Source: an uncultured Mollicutes bacterium (GTDB lineage: Bacteria; Bacillota_I; Bacilli_A; Acholeplasmatales; Anaeroplasmataceae). From it: 8,079 nt of DNA. A program made the translations under genes and the position numbers. This document shows positions 1 to 6,427 of the stretch, one piece after another. Under the pieces are notes generated by a model, which saw nothing but the letters and a program-made list of their open reading frames with translations, searched no databases and was not told where the DNA came from. Location: assembly GCA_937905855.1 (NCBI GenBank), contig CALCWU010000030.1:1-8079 (forward strand), in the 5' to 3' direction. Position 1 is the stretch's first letter, and each line of letters opens with the position of its first letter.

Positions 1-114
1 TCAATAATATACAAAAACAATAACCATAGCTATAACGTTATATAGAATTTCTTCTTAATGAATATATATATCTGCTTATTCATCCATATAGTAGATAGAT
101 TAAACAAAGCTAGC

Positions 115-345
115 GAGGCGTTTGCCGTCTACCCAATTGCAGTCTATAATAGGCCTTATTCCTACAACTTTCACCAGGATTTCTTTATTTTGAGATATGG
201 CTACTCGCTCTAAAGACGCGTCTTATACAGTTATTACTAACCTTCAACTCAAAAAGCTTATTTTGGTATTCCTACTAGGCTTATGGTTGCAAAGCCAAGC
301 CCTCATAGGTTCTTTCCCACCGGGACGTCTATTGTCGCTTCGGCG
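115..345 (-). other. GC-rich hairpin cluster, possible element right end / guide-RNA remnant
   Basis: Three small hairpins lie just downstream (minus sense) of the TnpB-like remnant. They are GGC-GTTT-GCC at 117-126, a GGCT/AGCC plus TGG/CCA stem at 278-301, and CGC/GCG around a TTCG loop at 336-345 (CGAA loop on the minus strand), beside a CCC/GGG pair at 317-324. These are conspicuously GC-rich against an AT-rich background. In IS200/IS605 elements the guide (omega) RNA overlaps the tnpB 3' end and runs to the right end, so the position fits. That it is such an RNA is inference only; decay may have removed any function. Confidence 0.25.
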
Positions 346-360
346 CGTTTTAAGATTTAG

Positions 361-937
361 CATCGTACATATTCACCACTATAGCTTTCAATGTTTCCTT
401 TTAGATCCTAAATGATATGTTACCATACCATCTAACGTAATATAAGAGAATATCTCCCCAAATACTATCGCATTCTTTTTTAAGCAAAACTACATCCTTG
501 CAGGTTGCTATTCCTCTTCACAAGGTTACATAACGCTATAGCTATATTTATTATTTAACCAAATAGTCCTAATTATAGAATCCAGAAATTTCTTCCTACA
601 ACTATCAAACCTACATAAATTTATTATTCGTCCACACGGAGCCTAGGTCTGAGCATATAGTAGCTATCTATATACTTCCTAGACATGCTAAGCCGTGGTG
701 GGATTAATACCCACAACCGAAACCAAGCGTTCAGACAAAACTATTTTTGTTCTTTATGTCATACAAAACCACCCTATTAGAGTAGCCTATTATCTTACTG
801 ACTTTGGCCTATGGCACTATAAACTTATCTTATAGTCTTTTTTATAGACATCACATCAAAAAGTGTTATTAGCTTTCCTTATAGTTTACTAGCTTACCAG
901 GCTAGGCTACAAGGTTTATTCCTACTTAGGCGTCAAT
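361..937 (-). pseudogene. Decayed TnpB-like (IS200/IS605-type) gene remnant
   Basis: Reading the minus strand, several short patches recall conserved blocks of TnpB, the RNA-guided nuclease of IS200/IS605-type elements, and they occur in the expected order. Bases 937-905 read IDA-stop-VGINLVA, like the RuvC-I block (IDLGVNNLVA). Bases 669-619 read R-stop-LYAQT-stop-APCGRIIN, like the RGLY...IIN block before the RuvC-III aspartate, followed at 618-586 by a GRK-like tail. Bases 392-361 give IE..IVVN, like the C-terminal GIEGVVVHPVRV. The patches lie in different frames and are broken by stops, and RuvC-I to RuvC-III spans about 100 codons where family members have about 170, so deletions must be assumed. 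The remnant may extend to about 1130. The assignment rests on motif memory and could be chance resemblance. Confidence 0.4.
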
Positions 938-1232
938 TACCACTCCGATAAGAACTATGACTTATAAAGATATGTAGTATGCACTAATAGACACAGATAA
1001 CCCCAACTTTAGGGCTTCTTGAGGTTATGTTACCATAATCTCTCCACTGAACTATGTTAAATGTATCCATCTAACTAGGTCGCTCTGCTTTGAGTCTATC
1101 ATCCATGCAAGATTCCACCTTCATACACATGGTTTGGATCCTATAATTAGAACTATTTAGCTTGTCCCTTAAGACACTTATATTATATAGCAAAATAAAG
1201 GGGTACAAAAGATTGCAGATTATAAATATATT

Positions 1233-1277
1233 TTGACCACCTTTTTTATTGAAATTACAATGTTTTTATTATATAAT
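1233..1277 (+). promoter_or_regulatory. Two overlapping promoters for the WYL gene
   Basis: The downstream promoter is TTGAAA (1249-1254), a 17-bp spacer, then TATAAT (1272-1277), nearly consensus. A second candidate overlaps it: TTGACC (1233-1238), 17 bp, then TACAAT (1256-1261). Starts would fall near 1284 and 1268, giving leaders of roughly 40-55 nt before the ATG at 1323. Because the -10 of the upstream one overlaps the -35 region of the other, the two cannot be occupied at once. Only the downstream one is near consensus; the other is weaker evidence. Confidence 0.6.
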
Positions 1278-1322
1278 ACCAATAAATAATACCCCCTTTT
1301 TAGGAACCAAAGGAGTAAGCAT

Positions 1323-2318
1323 ATGGAAAAAATAAAGGTAAATATTAGCAGTGAGGTAGCCCAAATATTAAAAAAAGATATGGAGCTATTTAAATTCTTC
1401 AAAGCAGACGATGAAATAAATCAAAATCTTTTTATTAACACCCTCGCTAATTACTATAACTACATAGATGATGAAGAACAAAAAATCAATAACGAAATAA
1501 AAGAAATTTTAAAGAATGAAACTAATCTTTCAAATACTAAAATAAACGATGTTTCAGGAATTATCAGCAATTATTTTTTGAATCGTAATAATAAGGATGA
1601 AATATTTGACACCGCCTTATCATTTAAACCAACTAAGGTAAGTGAATATGCCTTAAATAATATCGAATATCTTTTAAATGATCTAGGCTTATCTAAATAT
1701 TTTCGTATTTTGTTTTCAGCATATGCTAAAAGACCTCAATACATTAGAGAAAAAATTATGTTTAAAGATAAGGTTGAATTATTAAACAAGGCTATTGCTG
1801 AAAAAAGAATAATCTCATTTTCCTTAAACAATAAAAAAACAAGCCTAAAGCCCTATAAGCTTGTTTATAGTGGAGAGGAATTATTTAATTACCTAATTTG
1901 CTATAATGATAGTGGAATATTTTCCTTTAGGCTACCAACCCTTACTAATCTAATAATTACTAAGGATAAATTTGAGCTTGACGATGCAACTAAGGAAAAG
2001 CTAGATAAGCTAATAAATATGGGACCACAATTTGCTTGTGATCCCGATAAATTTGGCGAATATGTTGTAAGGCTTACACCAAATGGTATAAAAAAATTCA
2101 AGCACATCTATATTCATCGACCAAAGCCCTATAAAAAGGAAGGCAATATTTATTATTTTAAATGTGCCTATGAGCAAATCTACCAATATTTCTTTAGATT
2201 TGGTAGGGATGCCTATGTCATATCACCTGCTGGATTAAGTAAAAGACTAAGAATTGAATTCAAAGAAGCCTCTAAGCATTATTCATCAGAGTTCAATTTG
2301 ATAAATAAAGGTCTTTAA
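1323..2318 (+). CDS. WYL-domain protein, probable transcriptional regulator
   Basis: A 331-aa protein whose second half reads as a WYL regulator. The WYL core lies at about 151-220, with KPYKLVY (176-182), FNYLICY (188-194, where the W-Y-L signature would be) and SFRLPTLTNL (201-210). A WCX-like C-terminal segment follows at about 246-312. WYL domains are known to bind nucleic acid or nucleotide ligands and usually sit behind a DNA-binding helix-turn-helix. Here the first 150 residues show no clear one; residues 1-45 could be a ribbon-helix-helix (a short strand, then two helices), which is inference. The start is firm: AGGAG at 1311-1315 lies 7 nt before the ATG, and two promoters lie further upstream. 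The gene is alone on its strand and its last 33 bp overlap the 3' end of the convergent acetyltransferase gene. Target and ligand cannot be told; self-regulation is possible. Confidence 0.75.
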   Translation: MEKIKVNISSEVAQILKKDMELFKFFKADDEINQNLFINTLANYYNYIDDEEQKINNEIKEILKNETNLSNTKINDVSGIISNYFLNRNNKDEIFDTALSFKPTKVSEYALNNIEYLLNDLGLSKYFRILFSAYAKRPQYIREKIMFKDKVELLNKAIAEKRIISFSLNNKKTSLKPYKLVYSGEELFNYLICYNDSGIFSFRLPTLTNLIITKDKFELDDATKEKLDKLINMGPQFACDPDKFGEYVVRLTPNGIKKFKHIYIHRPKPYKKEGNIYYFKCAYEQIYQYFFRFGRDAYVISPAGLSKRLRIEFKEASKHYSSEFNLINKGL

Positions 2319-2855
2319 TGTAACATCATAAAGCTTTGTTTCATAATTATCAATTAATTTAAATCCTAGAATCTCATAATAATGATAATTACAGGTTTCA
2401 TCTGTCCATAGATATATACTATGGACATTTCTTTTTCTTGCAAGCTCTTTAAGACTTGCTAGTAAATCAATGCCACCATGATGAACCATACTAGCTATTA
2501 AGCCTAAATAAATAGAATTATCCTCCATATGATCTAATACTCTTTTATGATTATATTCAATATAATCTAAATATTCATAGGCAAGCTTTATATTACTAGG
2601 GCTTAAAGCTTTAACCGTACTTTTAAATATATTTAAATAATCATTCTTTTCATTTTTCATATTAGCTAAAATAAAGGCCTTAACCTCATCATCATTTAAA
2701 ACAATCGATAAATCATTATTATAAAAATAATATTGAACTAAGAAATGATAAATAAATTGCTCAAGCTCTAAATCCATTTTAACTTCTTTAGCAAAATAAT
2801 ATCTTGTTATTTTTTCTACAGCTTTTAAATCTGTAGCTTCACATCTTTTAATCAT
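2286..2855 (-). CDS. GNAT-type N-acetyltransferase-like protein
   Basis: A 189-aa protein with the C-terminal half of a GNAT fold. IYLGLIASMVHHGGIDLLASL at about 115-135 is the acetyl-CoA-binding strand and helix (motif A), with HHGG replacing the usual Q/R-x-x-G-x-G. SIYLWTDETCNYHYYEILGF at about 146-165 is the typical motif B, ending in the common Y-x-x-x-GF. GNAT enzymes move an acetyl group from acetyl-CoA to an amine of a small molecule, peptide or antibiotic; the substrate here cannot be read from sequence. The N-terminal 100 residues match nothing I recognise. The ATG at 2855 follows AAAGGATGA (2862-2870), a usable ribosome binding site. The gene lies downstream of the esterase but behind that gene's terminator, so it probably uses its own promoter. 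Its 3' end overlaps the convergent WYL gene by 33 bp. The loose glycine loop leaves some doubt about activity. Confidence 0.65.
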   Translation of the reverse strand: MIKRCEATDLKAVEKITRYYFAKEVKMDLELEQFIYHFLVQYYFYNNDLSIVLNDDEVKAFILANMKNEKNDYLNIFKSTVKALSPSNIKLAYEYLDYIEYNHKRVLDHMEDNSIYLGLIASMVHHGGIDLLASLKELARKRNVHSIYLWTDETCNYHYYEILGFKLIDNYETKLYDVTLKTFIYQIEL

Positions 2856-2885
2856 TATAAATCATCCTTTTTACATATTATACAT

Positions 2886-2914
2886 ATTATAAAGAAAAAT
2901 CCCCCAATTTGTAA
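2886..2914 (-). promoter_or_regulatory. Candidate promoter of the GNAT gene
   Basis: On the minus strand, TATAAT (2886-2891) lies 17 bp downstream of TTACAA (2909-2914), a poor -35. A second TATAAT occurs at 2877-2882 because the 9-bp unit ACATATTAT is repeated in tandem at 2873-2890. The -35 falls in the loop of the preceding terminator, so the two signals are interleaved. The -10 is good and the -35 weak. Confidence 0.35.
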
Positions 2915-2922
2915 AGAGGGGG
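2892..2922 (-). terminator. Rho-independent terminator after the esterase gene
   Basis: In minus-strand sense, CCCCC (2922-2918) pairs with GGGGG (2905-2901) across a 12-nt loop, with one further A-T pair, and is followed by ATTTTTCTTT (2900-2891). It starts 17 nt after the stop codon of the esterase gene. The five G-C pairs plus U-tract make a convincing terminator. It should separate the esterase transcript from the GNAT gene. Confidence 0.75.
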
Positions 2923-2938
2923 AATTCATTATTTTAAA

Positions 2939-4651
2939 TTATGCACCTTGTGATTCACCAGTAATCGTAAATGTAACATTACTAAATTCGCATACTGTAC
3001 CACGAGTTGCAAACATACCTACATACATATAATTAGAATCTGTTGCAAATAAATCAAAATCAAGAGTTGTTTTAGTATAAGTGTTATCCTTATAGATAAC
3101 CTTAATTGTAATTGATTGACCAAGACGAACAATTTCAAGCTTTGCAGTATCATCCTTAGCATAATAGCTATTAATTAGATTAGCTTCCTTAGCTAAGGTC
3201 TTATTTTCTCTTTTAAATAATACATTACAAGAGCCATCATTGGTAATAAATCCTGCAGCTAAATAATTAGCTGTATTAGTTATTGACTTACCCTCTTGAT
3301 TAATATAAGCATCATCTCTTAGCATTAAACCAAAGCCAGCCTGCTTAGTTTCAGCCATTTGCAATACTAATACGTCAGCACTAATTGTGAAATTCTTATT
3401 CTTCTCTACCTGTCTAAATACATAAGCAAATCCATCATTTGTACTTGTAAGCTTACCCTTAGATTTATCATTTCCAACTTTAAAAACACCACTTGCCGTT
3501 TCTGTTGCATAATAACCATTACTACTAACATTAGGTGTTCCACCACAATCACCAAAGGCAGTACCATACCATCCCTCAGTTATAGTCTTAAATTGAGCAG
3601 GAGCTTCATAATTGGTAAGATTAGGTGCCTGATAAGAAGGAAGAACATAATTAGGATTAGCGACTAAATCAGCCTTAGTTGGCATTACAATATCATCCTT
3701 AACATAACCCTTAATAGAGCAGGTACTACTCTTTAATGTATTTGCAACCTCATAAGCAACATATTTTGCACCATAAATATTTAAATGCGTTTTATCAAGG
3801 CTTGATGAATCATAGGTTAAGCTTCCCTGATCCATTTTACCACTAATCATCGCATGATATAGCATAGCCTCATTAAAGCCAAGCTCTTGATAATGCTCCT
3901 TAGTAATCTTTGTTAAATTAACTACCTCTGTACTAGTTTCCTTACCTAGCTTAACAATTGCATCAGCATAATCACCATTTGAGGTAATATGACCACTAGC
4001 ACCACTATAATCATTATTTGTATCAACTCTTACCACAGGTGTACATAAAATTGGTGTAGCGCCCTTCTCCTTAGCAAGCTTAATATAGCTTTCATTTAAG
4101 CTATAGCCAAAGGAATTAGGATTAGTATAATCAAGTGAAGCATCAGTAAATCTATCAGCATCATCTGATTTTTCATCATTATGGCCAAAGCCAATAAGAA
4201 GATAATCCCCAGCCTTTAAGCTAGTCTTAAGAGTTTCATAATTAGCTTCACTAGTAAAGTTTTTTGAGCTACGACCAGATAAAGCTAAATTATTAATAGT
4301 AAGCTCATTTTTAAAATAATTACCAAGCATTGTGGCATAGCCATAGCGAGGATAATAATAATCGTCATTAAAGGCTGCAAGCGTTGAATCACCAACCGCA
4401 TATAAGGTTGCTTTCTTTAATTCCATCACACTAGAGCTACTTGGCTCTGGATTAGTTGTGCTACTTGAGCTAGAACTACTTGATGAGCTTATGCTACTAC
4501 TTGAAGCACTCTCACTAGCCTTACTGCTTTCTATTGCCTGAGACTTACTACTAGCACTACTAATAGGTGATGTAGAGGAATCAGTACCACCACAGGCAGC
4601 AAGTCCTAAAACAACTCCTAGTCCTAAAAATAGATTTGTTAATTTTTTCAT
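2939..4651 (-). CDS. Secreted SGNH/CE12-type esterase lipoprotein (rhamnogalacturonan acetylesterase-like)
   Basis: A 570-aa surface lipoprotein. Residues 1-20 form a lipoprotein signal peptide with the lipobox LAAC, so Cys20 should be lipidated and anchored outside the membrane. Residues about 24-75 are a serine-dominated flexible linker. The catalytic domain (about 80-310) has the SGNH blocks of carbohydrate esterase family 12: GDST (Ser89 nucleophile), SGRSS (125-129, Gly126), GHND (156-159, Asn158) and DKTHLN (Asp286, His289). CE12 enzymes remove acetyl groups from rhamnogalacturonan in pectin, or from related glycans. Residues about 355-565 look like a separate beta-sandwich domain (NFTISADV, AGFGLMLRDD, NYLAAGF), as seen attached to pectin-degrading enzymes, perhaps binding carbohydrate. 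The ATG at 4651 has a doubled AGGA site (4661-4670). A promoter precedes it and a terminator closes it. No pectin-use neighbours are present, so the substrate is inferred from family only. Confidence 0.85.
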   Translation of the reverse strand: MKKLTNLFLGLGVVLGLAACGGTDSSTSPISSASSKSQAIESSKASESASSSSISSSSSSSSSSTTNPEPSSSSVMELKKATLYAVGDSTLAAFNDDYYYPRYGYATMLGNYFKNELTINNLALSGRSSKNFTSEANYETLKTSLKAGDYLLIGFGHNDEKSDDADRFTDASLDYTNPNSFGYSLNESYIKLAKEKGATPILCTPVVRVDTNNDYSGASGHITSNGDYADAIVKLGKETSTEVVNLTKITKEHYQELGFNEAMLYHAMISGKMDQGSLTYDSSSLDKTHLNIYGAKYVAYEVANTLKSSTCSIKGYVKDDIVMPTKADLVANPNYVLPSYQAPNLTNYEAPAQFKTITEGWYGTAFGDCGGTPNVSSNGYYATETASGVFKVGNDKSKGKLTSTNDGFAYVFRQVEKNKNFTISADVLVLQMAETKQAGFGLMLRDDAYINQEGKSITNTANYLAAGFITNDGSCNVLFKRENKTLAKEANLINSYYAKDDTAKLEIVRLGQSITIKVIYKDNTYTKTTLDFDLFATDSNYMYVGMFATRGTVCEFSNVTFTITGESQGA

Positions 4652-4692
4652 TCTTTTCTTTCCTTTTCCTTTTGTAATAAATACATATTAAT

Positions 4693-4721
4693 ATCATAAT
4701 ATATAAATATTTAAAAAACAA
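4693..4721 (-). promoter_or_regulatory. Candidate promoter of the esterase gene
   Basis: On the minus strand, TTGTTT (4716-4721), a 17-bp spacer and TATGAT (4693-4698, one mismatch to TATAAT) lie about 40 nt upstream of the ATG at 4651. An imperfect palindrome, CAAGTTAATTAATTTG (4719-4734), overlaps the -35 and could be an operator. No terminator is evident in the 98-bp gap after the ATPase gene, so read-through from it may also contribute. Confidence 0.5.
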
Positions 4722-4749
4722 GTTAATTAATTTGAAATTTTTGTGATAT

Positions 4750-6222
4750 TTAAAATGCAAACAAATCATCAAGCGTAATAACCTTGGTAAATACATCAGA
4801 ATATTCATTTCTTTTAATACCATAGGTTGTAATCAAGGTATTATGAATAACCTTCCTTTTACTTATTTTTTCACCAAGCAAATTATTTATATTCAAAATT
4901 TTTAAATAAGAGCTCTTATTTAAAAGATATTCACCAGTATAAAATTTAATCTCACATAGATTAATAATATTGTCATTTCTAGAAATAATTAAATCTATTT
5001 GATAGCCATCTTCTTTATTATAAAATGCAGATTCTTCAGTAATCACACCTGAAATTCCTAAAGCAAATTTAACTTGTTTAACATGATTAAAACAAACATT
5101 TTCATAAGCATAACCACGCCATAATGAAAGCTTTTGGCTAGTTGAATTTTGTGACCAATAATTTTCATTATAATTTATATTATTTTCCACAAATGTTAAG
5201 AAAAAAATACAAAATGGATCAATAAGCTTATATCTTTCATCCTTTTTCTTAAAGGTAAAAGGCGTATATTTAATAACAAAATCACTAGCTATTAAAGAAT
5301 TCAAGTATTTAGATAATGTCCCACCATCACTTATATTTAATTTATCTATTAATTCTTTTCTAGTTAATCCTAGATTATTTTTATATAATAGTTTAACAAT
5401 TTCTTTAATTTTTAGAGGATTTGAAAAAACAGAAGCAAACAAACGATCAAATTCCGTTTTAAAAATAGCTCCCTTCTTAAAGAAAAGCTCATCTATATTC
5501 ATCGCTAAGGAATAAGCCTTATTAATATAATTTAAATAATAAGGAATACCTCCGAAAATCATATATGCCTGAACAATGTCATATCTTGAATAATTAACAT
5601 TATTACTTTTAAGTAATTCTTCACATTCCATCAAAGAAAATGGAGACAGCTTAATTTCATAGGTAACTCGACCATATAAACCACCATGATTATTAATTAG
5701 GTTATTTAAAAACCAAGAATTTGCACTACCACAAATTATTAGCATTAAATTATCATTAGCACAACCATAATTATTCCAAAACAATTCAAAGGCCTTAATA
5801 AATTCTGATTTTTTTGTATCAAGCCAAGGCAATTCATCAATAAAAACAACTAATCTTTGACCATTATTTTTTGATTCGATTAATATTTTTAATAAATCAA
5901 AGGCTTCAAACCAATCATTTGGCTTTTTAATATTTTTTGGTAAACCATAATATAATAAAGATGAATAAAATTGTATTAATTGACGTTCAAGCTGATTATT
6001 TTCACTATTTTCATCAGGAGCTAAACCAGTATGCTTAAACGCAAAATTATTATTAAAGTAATGATTAATCAAATAGGTTTTGCCAATACGTCTTCTTCCA
6101 TAAACGGCCACAAGCTCGGCCTTTCTAGAATTATATAATCTATCAAGCTCATCTATTTCTTTTTTTCTACCAATCATTTTTAAGCCACATTTCCTTTCTA
6201 AGCATAATTTAAGTATTTTCAT
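4750..6222 (-). CDS. AAA+ ATPase with winged helix and PD-(D/E)XK-like C-terminal domain (DUF234 type)
   Basis: A 490-aa protein of the archaeal-type ATPase group. Residues 16-260 are the ATPase: MIGRKKEID, Walker A GRRRIGKT (42-49, Lys48), Walker B VVFIDE (125-130), a sensor strand LMLIICGS (159-166), and GGLYGR (180-185). Residues about 275-320 resemble a winged helix (LTRKELIDKLNI...LSKYLNSL). The C-terminal part has the layout of a PD-(D/E)XK nuclease fold: Glu374 in YAYENV, Asp410 in YQIDLII, and CEIKF with Glu424 and Lys426. This matches the DUF234-containing ATPases, whose role is poorly known; mobile-element or defence functions have been considered but are not shown. The start is uncertain: the first ATG has only CGGAAA before it, while Met16 (ATG at 6175-6177) begins the usual family N-terminus with AAAGGAA 14 nt upstream. 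A strong promoter and a repeat array precede it. Confidence 0.8.
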   Translation of the reverse strand: MKILKLCLERKCGLKMIGRKKEIDELDRLYNSRKAELVAVYGRRRIGKTYLINHYFNNNFAFKHTGLAPDENSENNQLERQLIQFYSSLLYYGLPKNIKKPNDWFEAFDLLKILIESKNNGQRLVVFIDELPWLDTKKSEFIKAFELFWNNYGCANDNLMLIICGSANSWFLNNLINNHGGLYGRVTYEIKLSPFSLMECEELLKSNNVNYSRYDIVQAYMIFGGIPYYLNYINKAYSLAMNIDELFFKKGAIFKTEFDRLFASVFSNPLKIKEIVKLLYKNNLGLTRKELIDKLNISDGGTLSKYLNSLIASDFVIKYTPFTFKKKDERYKLIDPFCIFFLTFVENNINYNENYWSQNSTSQKLSLWRGYAYENVCFNHVKQVKFALGISGVITEESAFYNKEDGYQIDLIISRNDNIINLCEIKFYTGEYLLNKSSYLKILNINNLLGEKISKRKVIHNTLITTYGIKRNEYSDVFTKVITLDDLFAF

Positions 6223-6228
6223 TATTTT

Positions 6229-6366
6229 CCGCTTAATATATATCTAATTCTATTATATCATCATAATTTTAAGCGGTCAATATCACTTTCATTCATTTTC
6301 CGCTAGTTATCAGCCACTTTTAAGGTTATTTCGAGCGGATTTTGAATGTTTTTGTTAATTTCCGCT
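6229..6366. repeat. Five alternating CCGCT/AGCGG repeats (operator-like array)
   Basis: The word CCGCT or its complement AGCGG occurs five times in alternating orientation: CCGCT at 6229, AGCGG at 6272, CCGCT at 6300, AGCGG at 6334, CCGCT at 6362. On the minus strand the three forward copies read AGCGGAAAAT, AGCGGAAAAT and AGCGGAAATT, so the conserved unit is longer than five bases. The AGCGG-to-CCGCT spacing is 28 bp both times. The first two copies extend to a perfect 8-bp inverted pair, CCGCTTAA/TTAAGCGG (6229-6236 and 6269-6276). The array encloses the ATPase promoter, so control of that gene is the natural reading. Confidence 0.6.
6252..6280 (-). promoter_or_regulatory. Promoter of the ATPase gene
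   Basis: On the minus strand, TTGACC (6275-6280), a 17-bp spacer and perfect TATAAT (6252-6257) make a near-consensus promoter. Transcription would start near 6245, leaving about 23 nt to the first ATG (6222) or about 68 nt to the preferred-looking start at 6177. The TTAAGCGG repeat overlaps the -35 and spacer, and its inverted partner lies in the leader. A protein bound to both would block this promoter. Confidence 0.65.
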
Positions 6367-6379
6367 GATTATGATAAAT

Positions 6380-6422
6380 AAAAAAATATCTCTAACATAG
6401 ATTAATTCTACATTAGAGATAT
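6380..6422 (-). terminator. Rho-independent terminator of the M42 operon
   Basis: A 10-bp perfect inverted repeat, ATATCTCTAA (6386-6395) and TTAGAGATAT (6413-6422), with a further TAGA/TCTA pairing inside (6398-6401 with 6407-6410), forms a long stem. On the minus strand it runs straight into seven U residues (6386-6380). It begins 6 nt after the stop codon of the aminopeptidase gene. Confidence 0.85.
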
Positions 6423-6427
6423 AAAAA

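Larger units (their letters stand above)
1..1200. other. 1.2-kb gene-free region with insertion-sequence remains
   Basis: No frame on either strand carries a convincing gene here. Stops are dense in all frames and the only reading frame of note (197-415, plus) has no ribosome binding site and lies antisense to the TnpB-like remains. The region holds two things I can name: a decayed TnpB-like coding stretch on the minus strand (core 361-937) and a set of short GC-rich hairpins at 115-129, 278-301 and 336-345 on its 3' side. A perfect 12-bp palindrome, TATAACGTTATA, sits at 31-42 without evident role. About 937-1200 has nothing I can assign beyond a possible degraded TnpB N-terminus. Confidence 0.55.

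Noticed and set aside
31..42. Palindrome TATAACGTTATA as an operator
   Set aside because: A single AT-rich 12-bp palindrome with no gene or promoter nearby; expected by chance at low but real frequency in such DNA.
197..415. 72-aa plus-strand reading frame
   Set aside because: It has no ribosome binding site, starts within a stop-dense region and lies antisense to the TnpB-like remnant. It looks like a shadow of a formerly coding minus strand.
698..714. GTGGG-ATTAATA-CCCAC hairpin as a terminator or element end
   Set aside because: Perfect 5-bp stem, but with no T-run on either side and located inside the TnpB-like remnant; no independent role can be supported.
1..1200. Alternative genetic code explaining the stops in the left region
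   Set aside because: The stops include TAA, TAG and TGA, the frame also shifts between patches, and neighbouring genes use all standard stops and TGG for Trp. Decay is the simpler explanation.
1220..1402. 60-aa minus-strand hydrophobic frame
   Set aside because: It overlaps the promoters and start of the WYL gene and is hydrophobic only because the DNA is AT-rich; no ribosome binding site.
1901..2107. 68-aa minus-strand frame inside the WYL gene
   Set aside because: Fully antisense to a well-supported coding region, with no recognisable motif.
4440..4590. Low-complexity repeat as a separate element
   Set aside because: It is simply the codons of the esterase's serine-rich linker, with mixed AGC/AGT/TCA usage rather than a DNA-level repeat.
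4581..4823. 80-aa minus-strand frame across the esterase start
   Set aside because: It spans the ATPase stop, the esterase promoter and the signal peptide in another frame, so it is a shadow.
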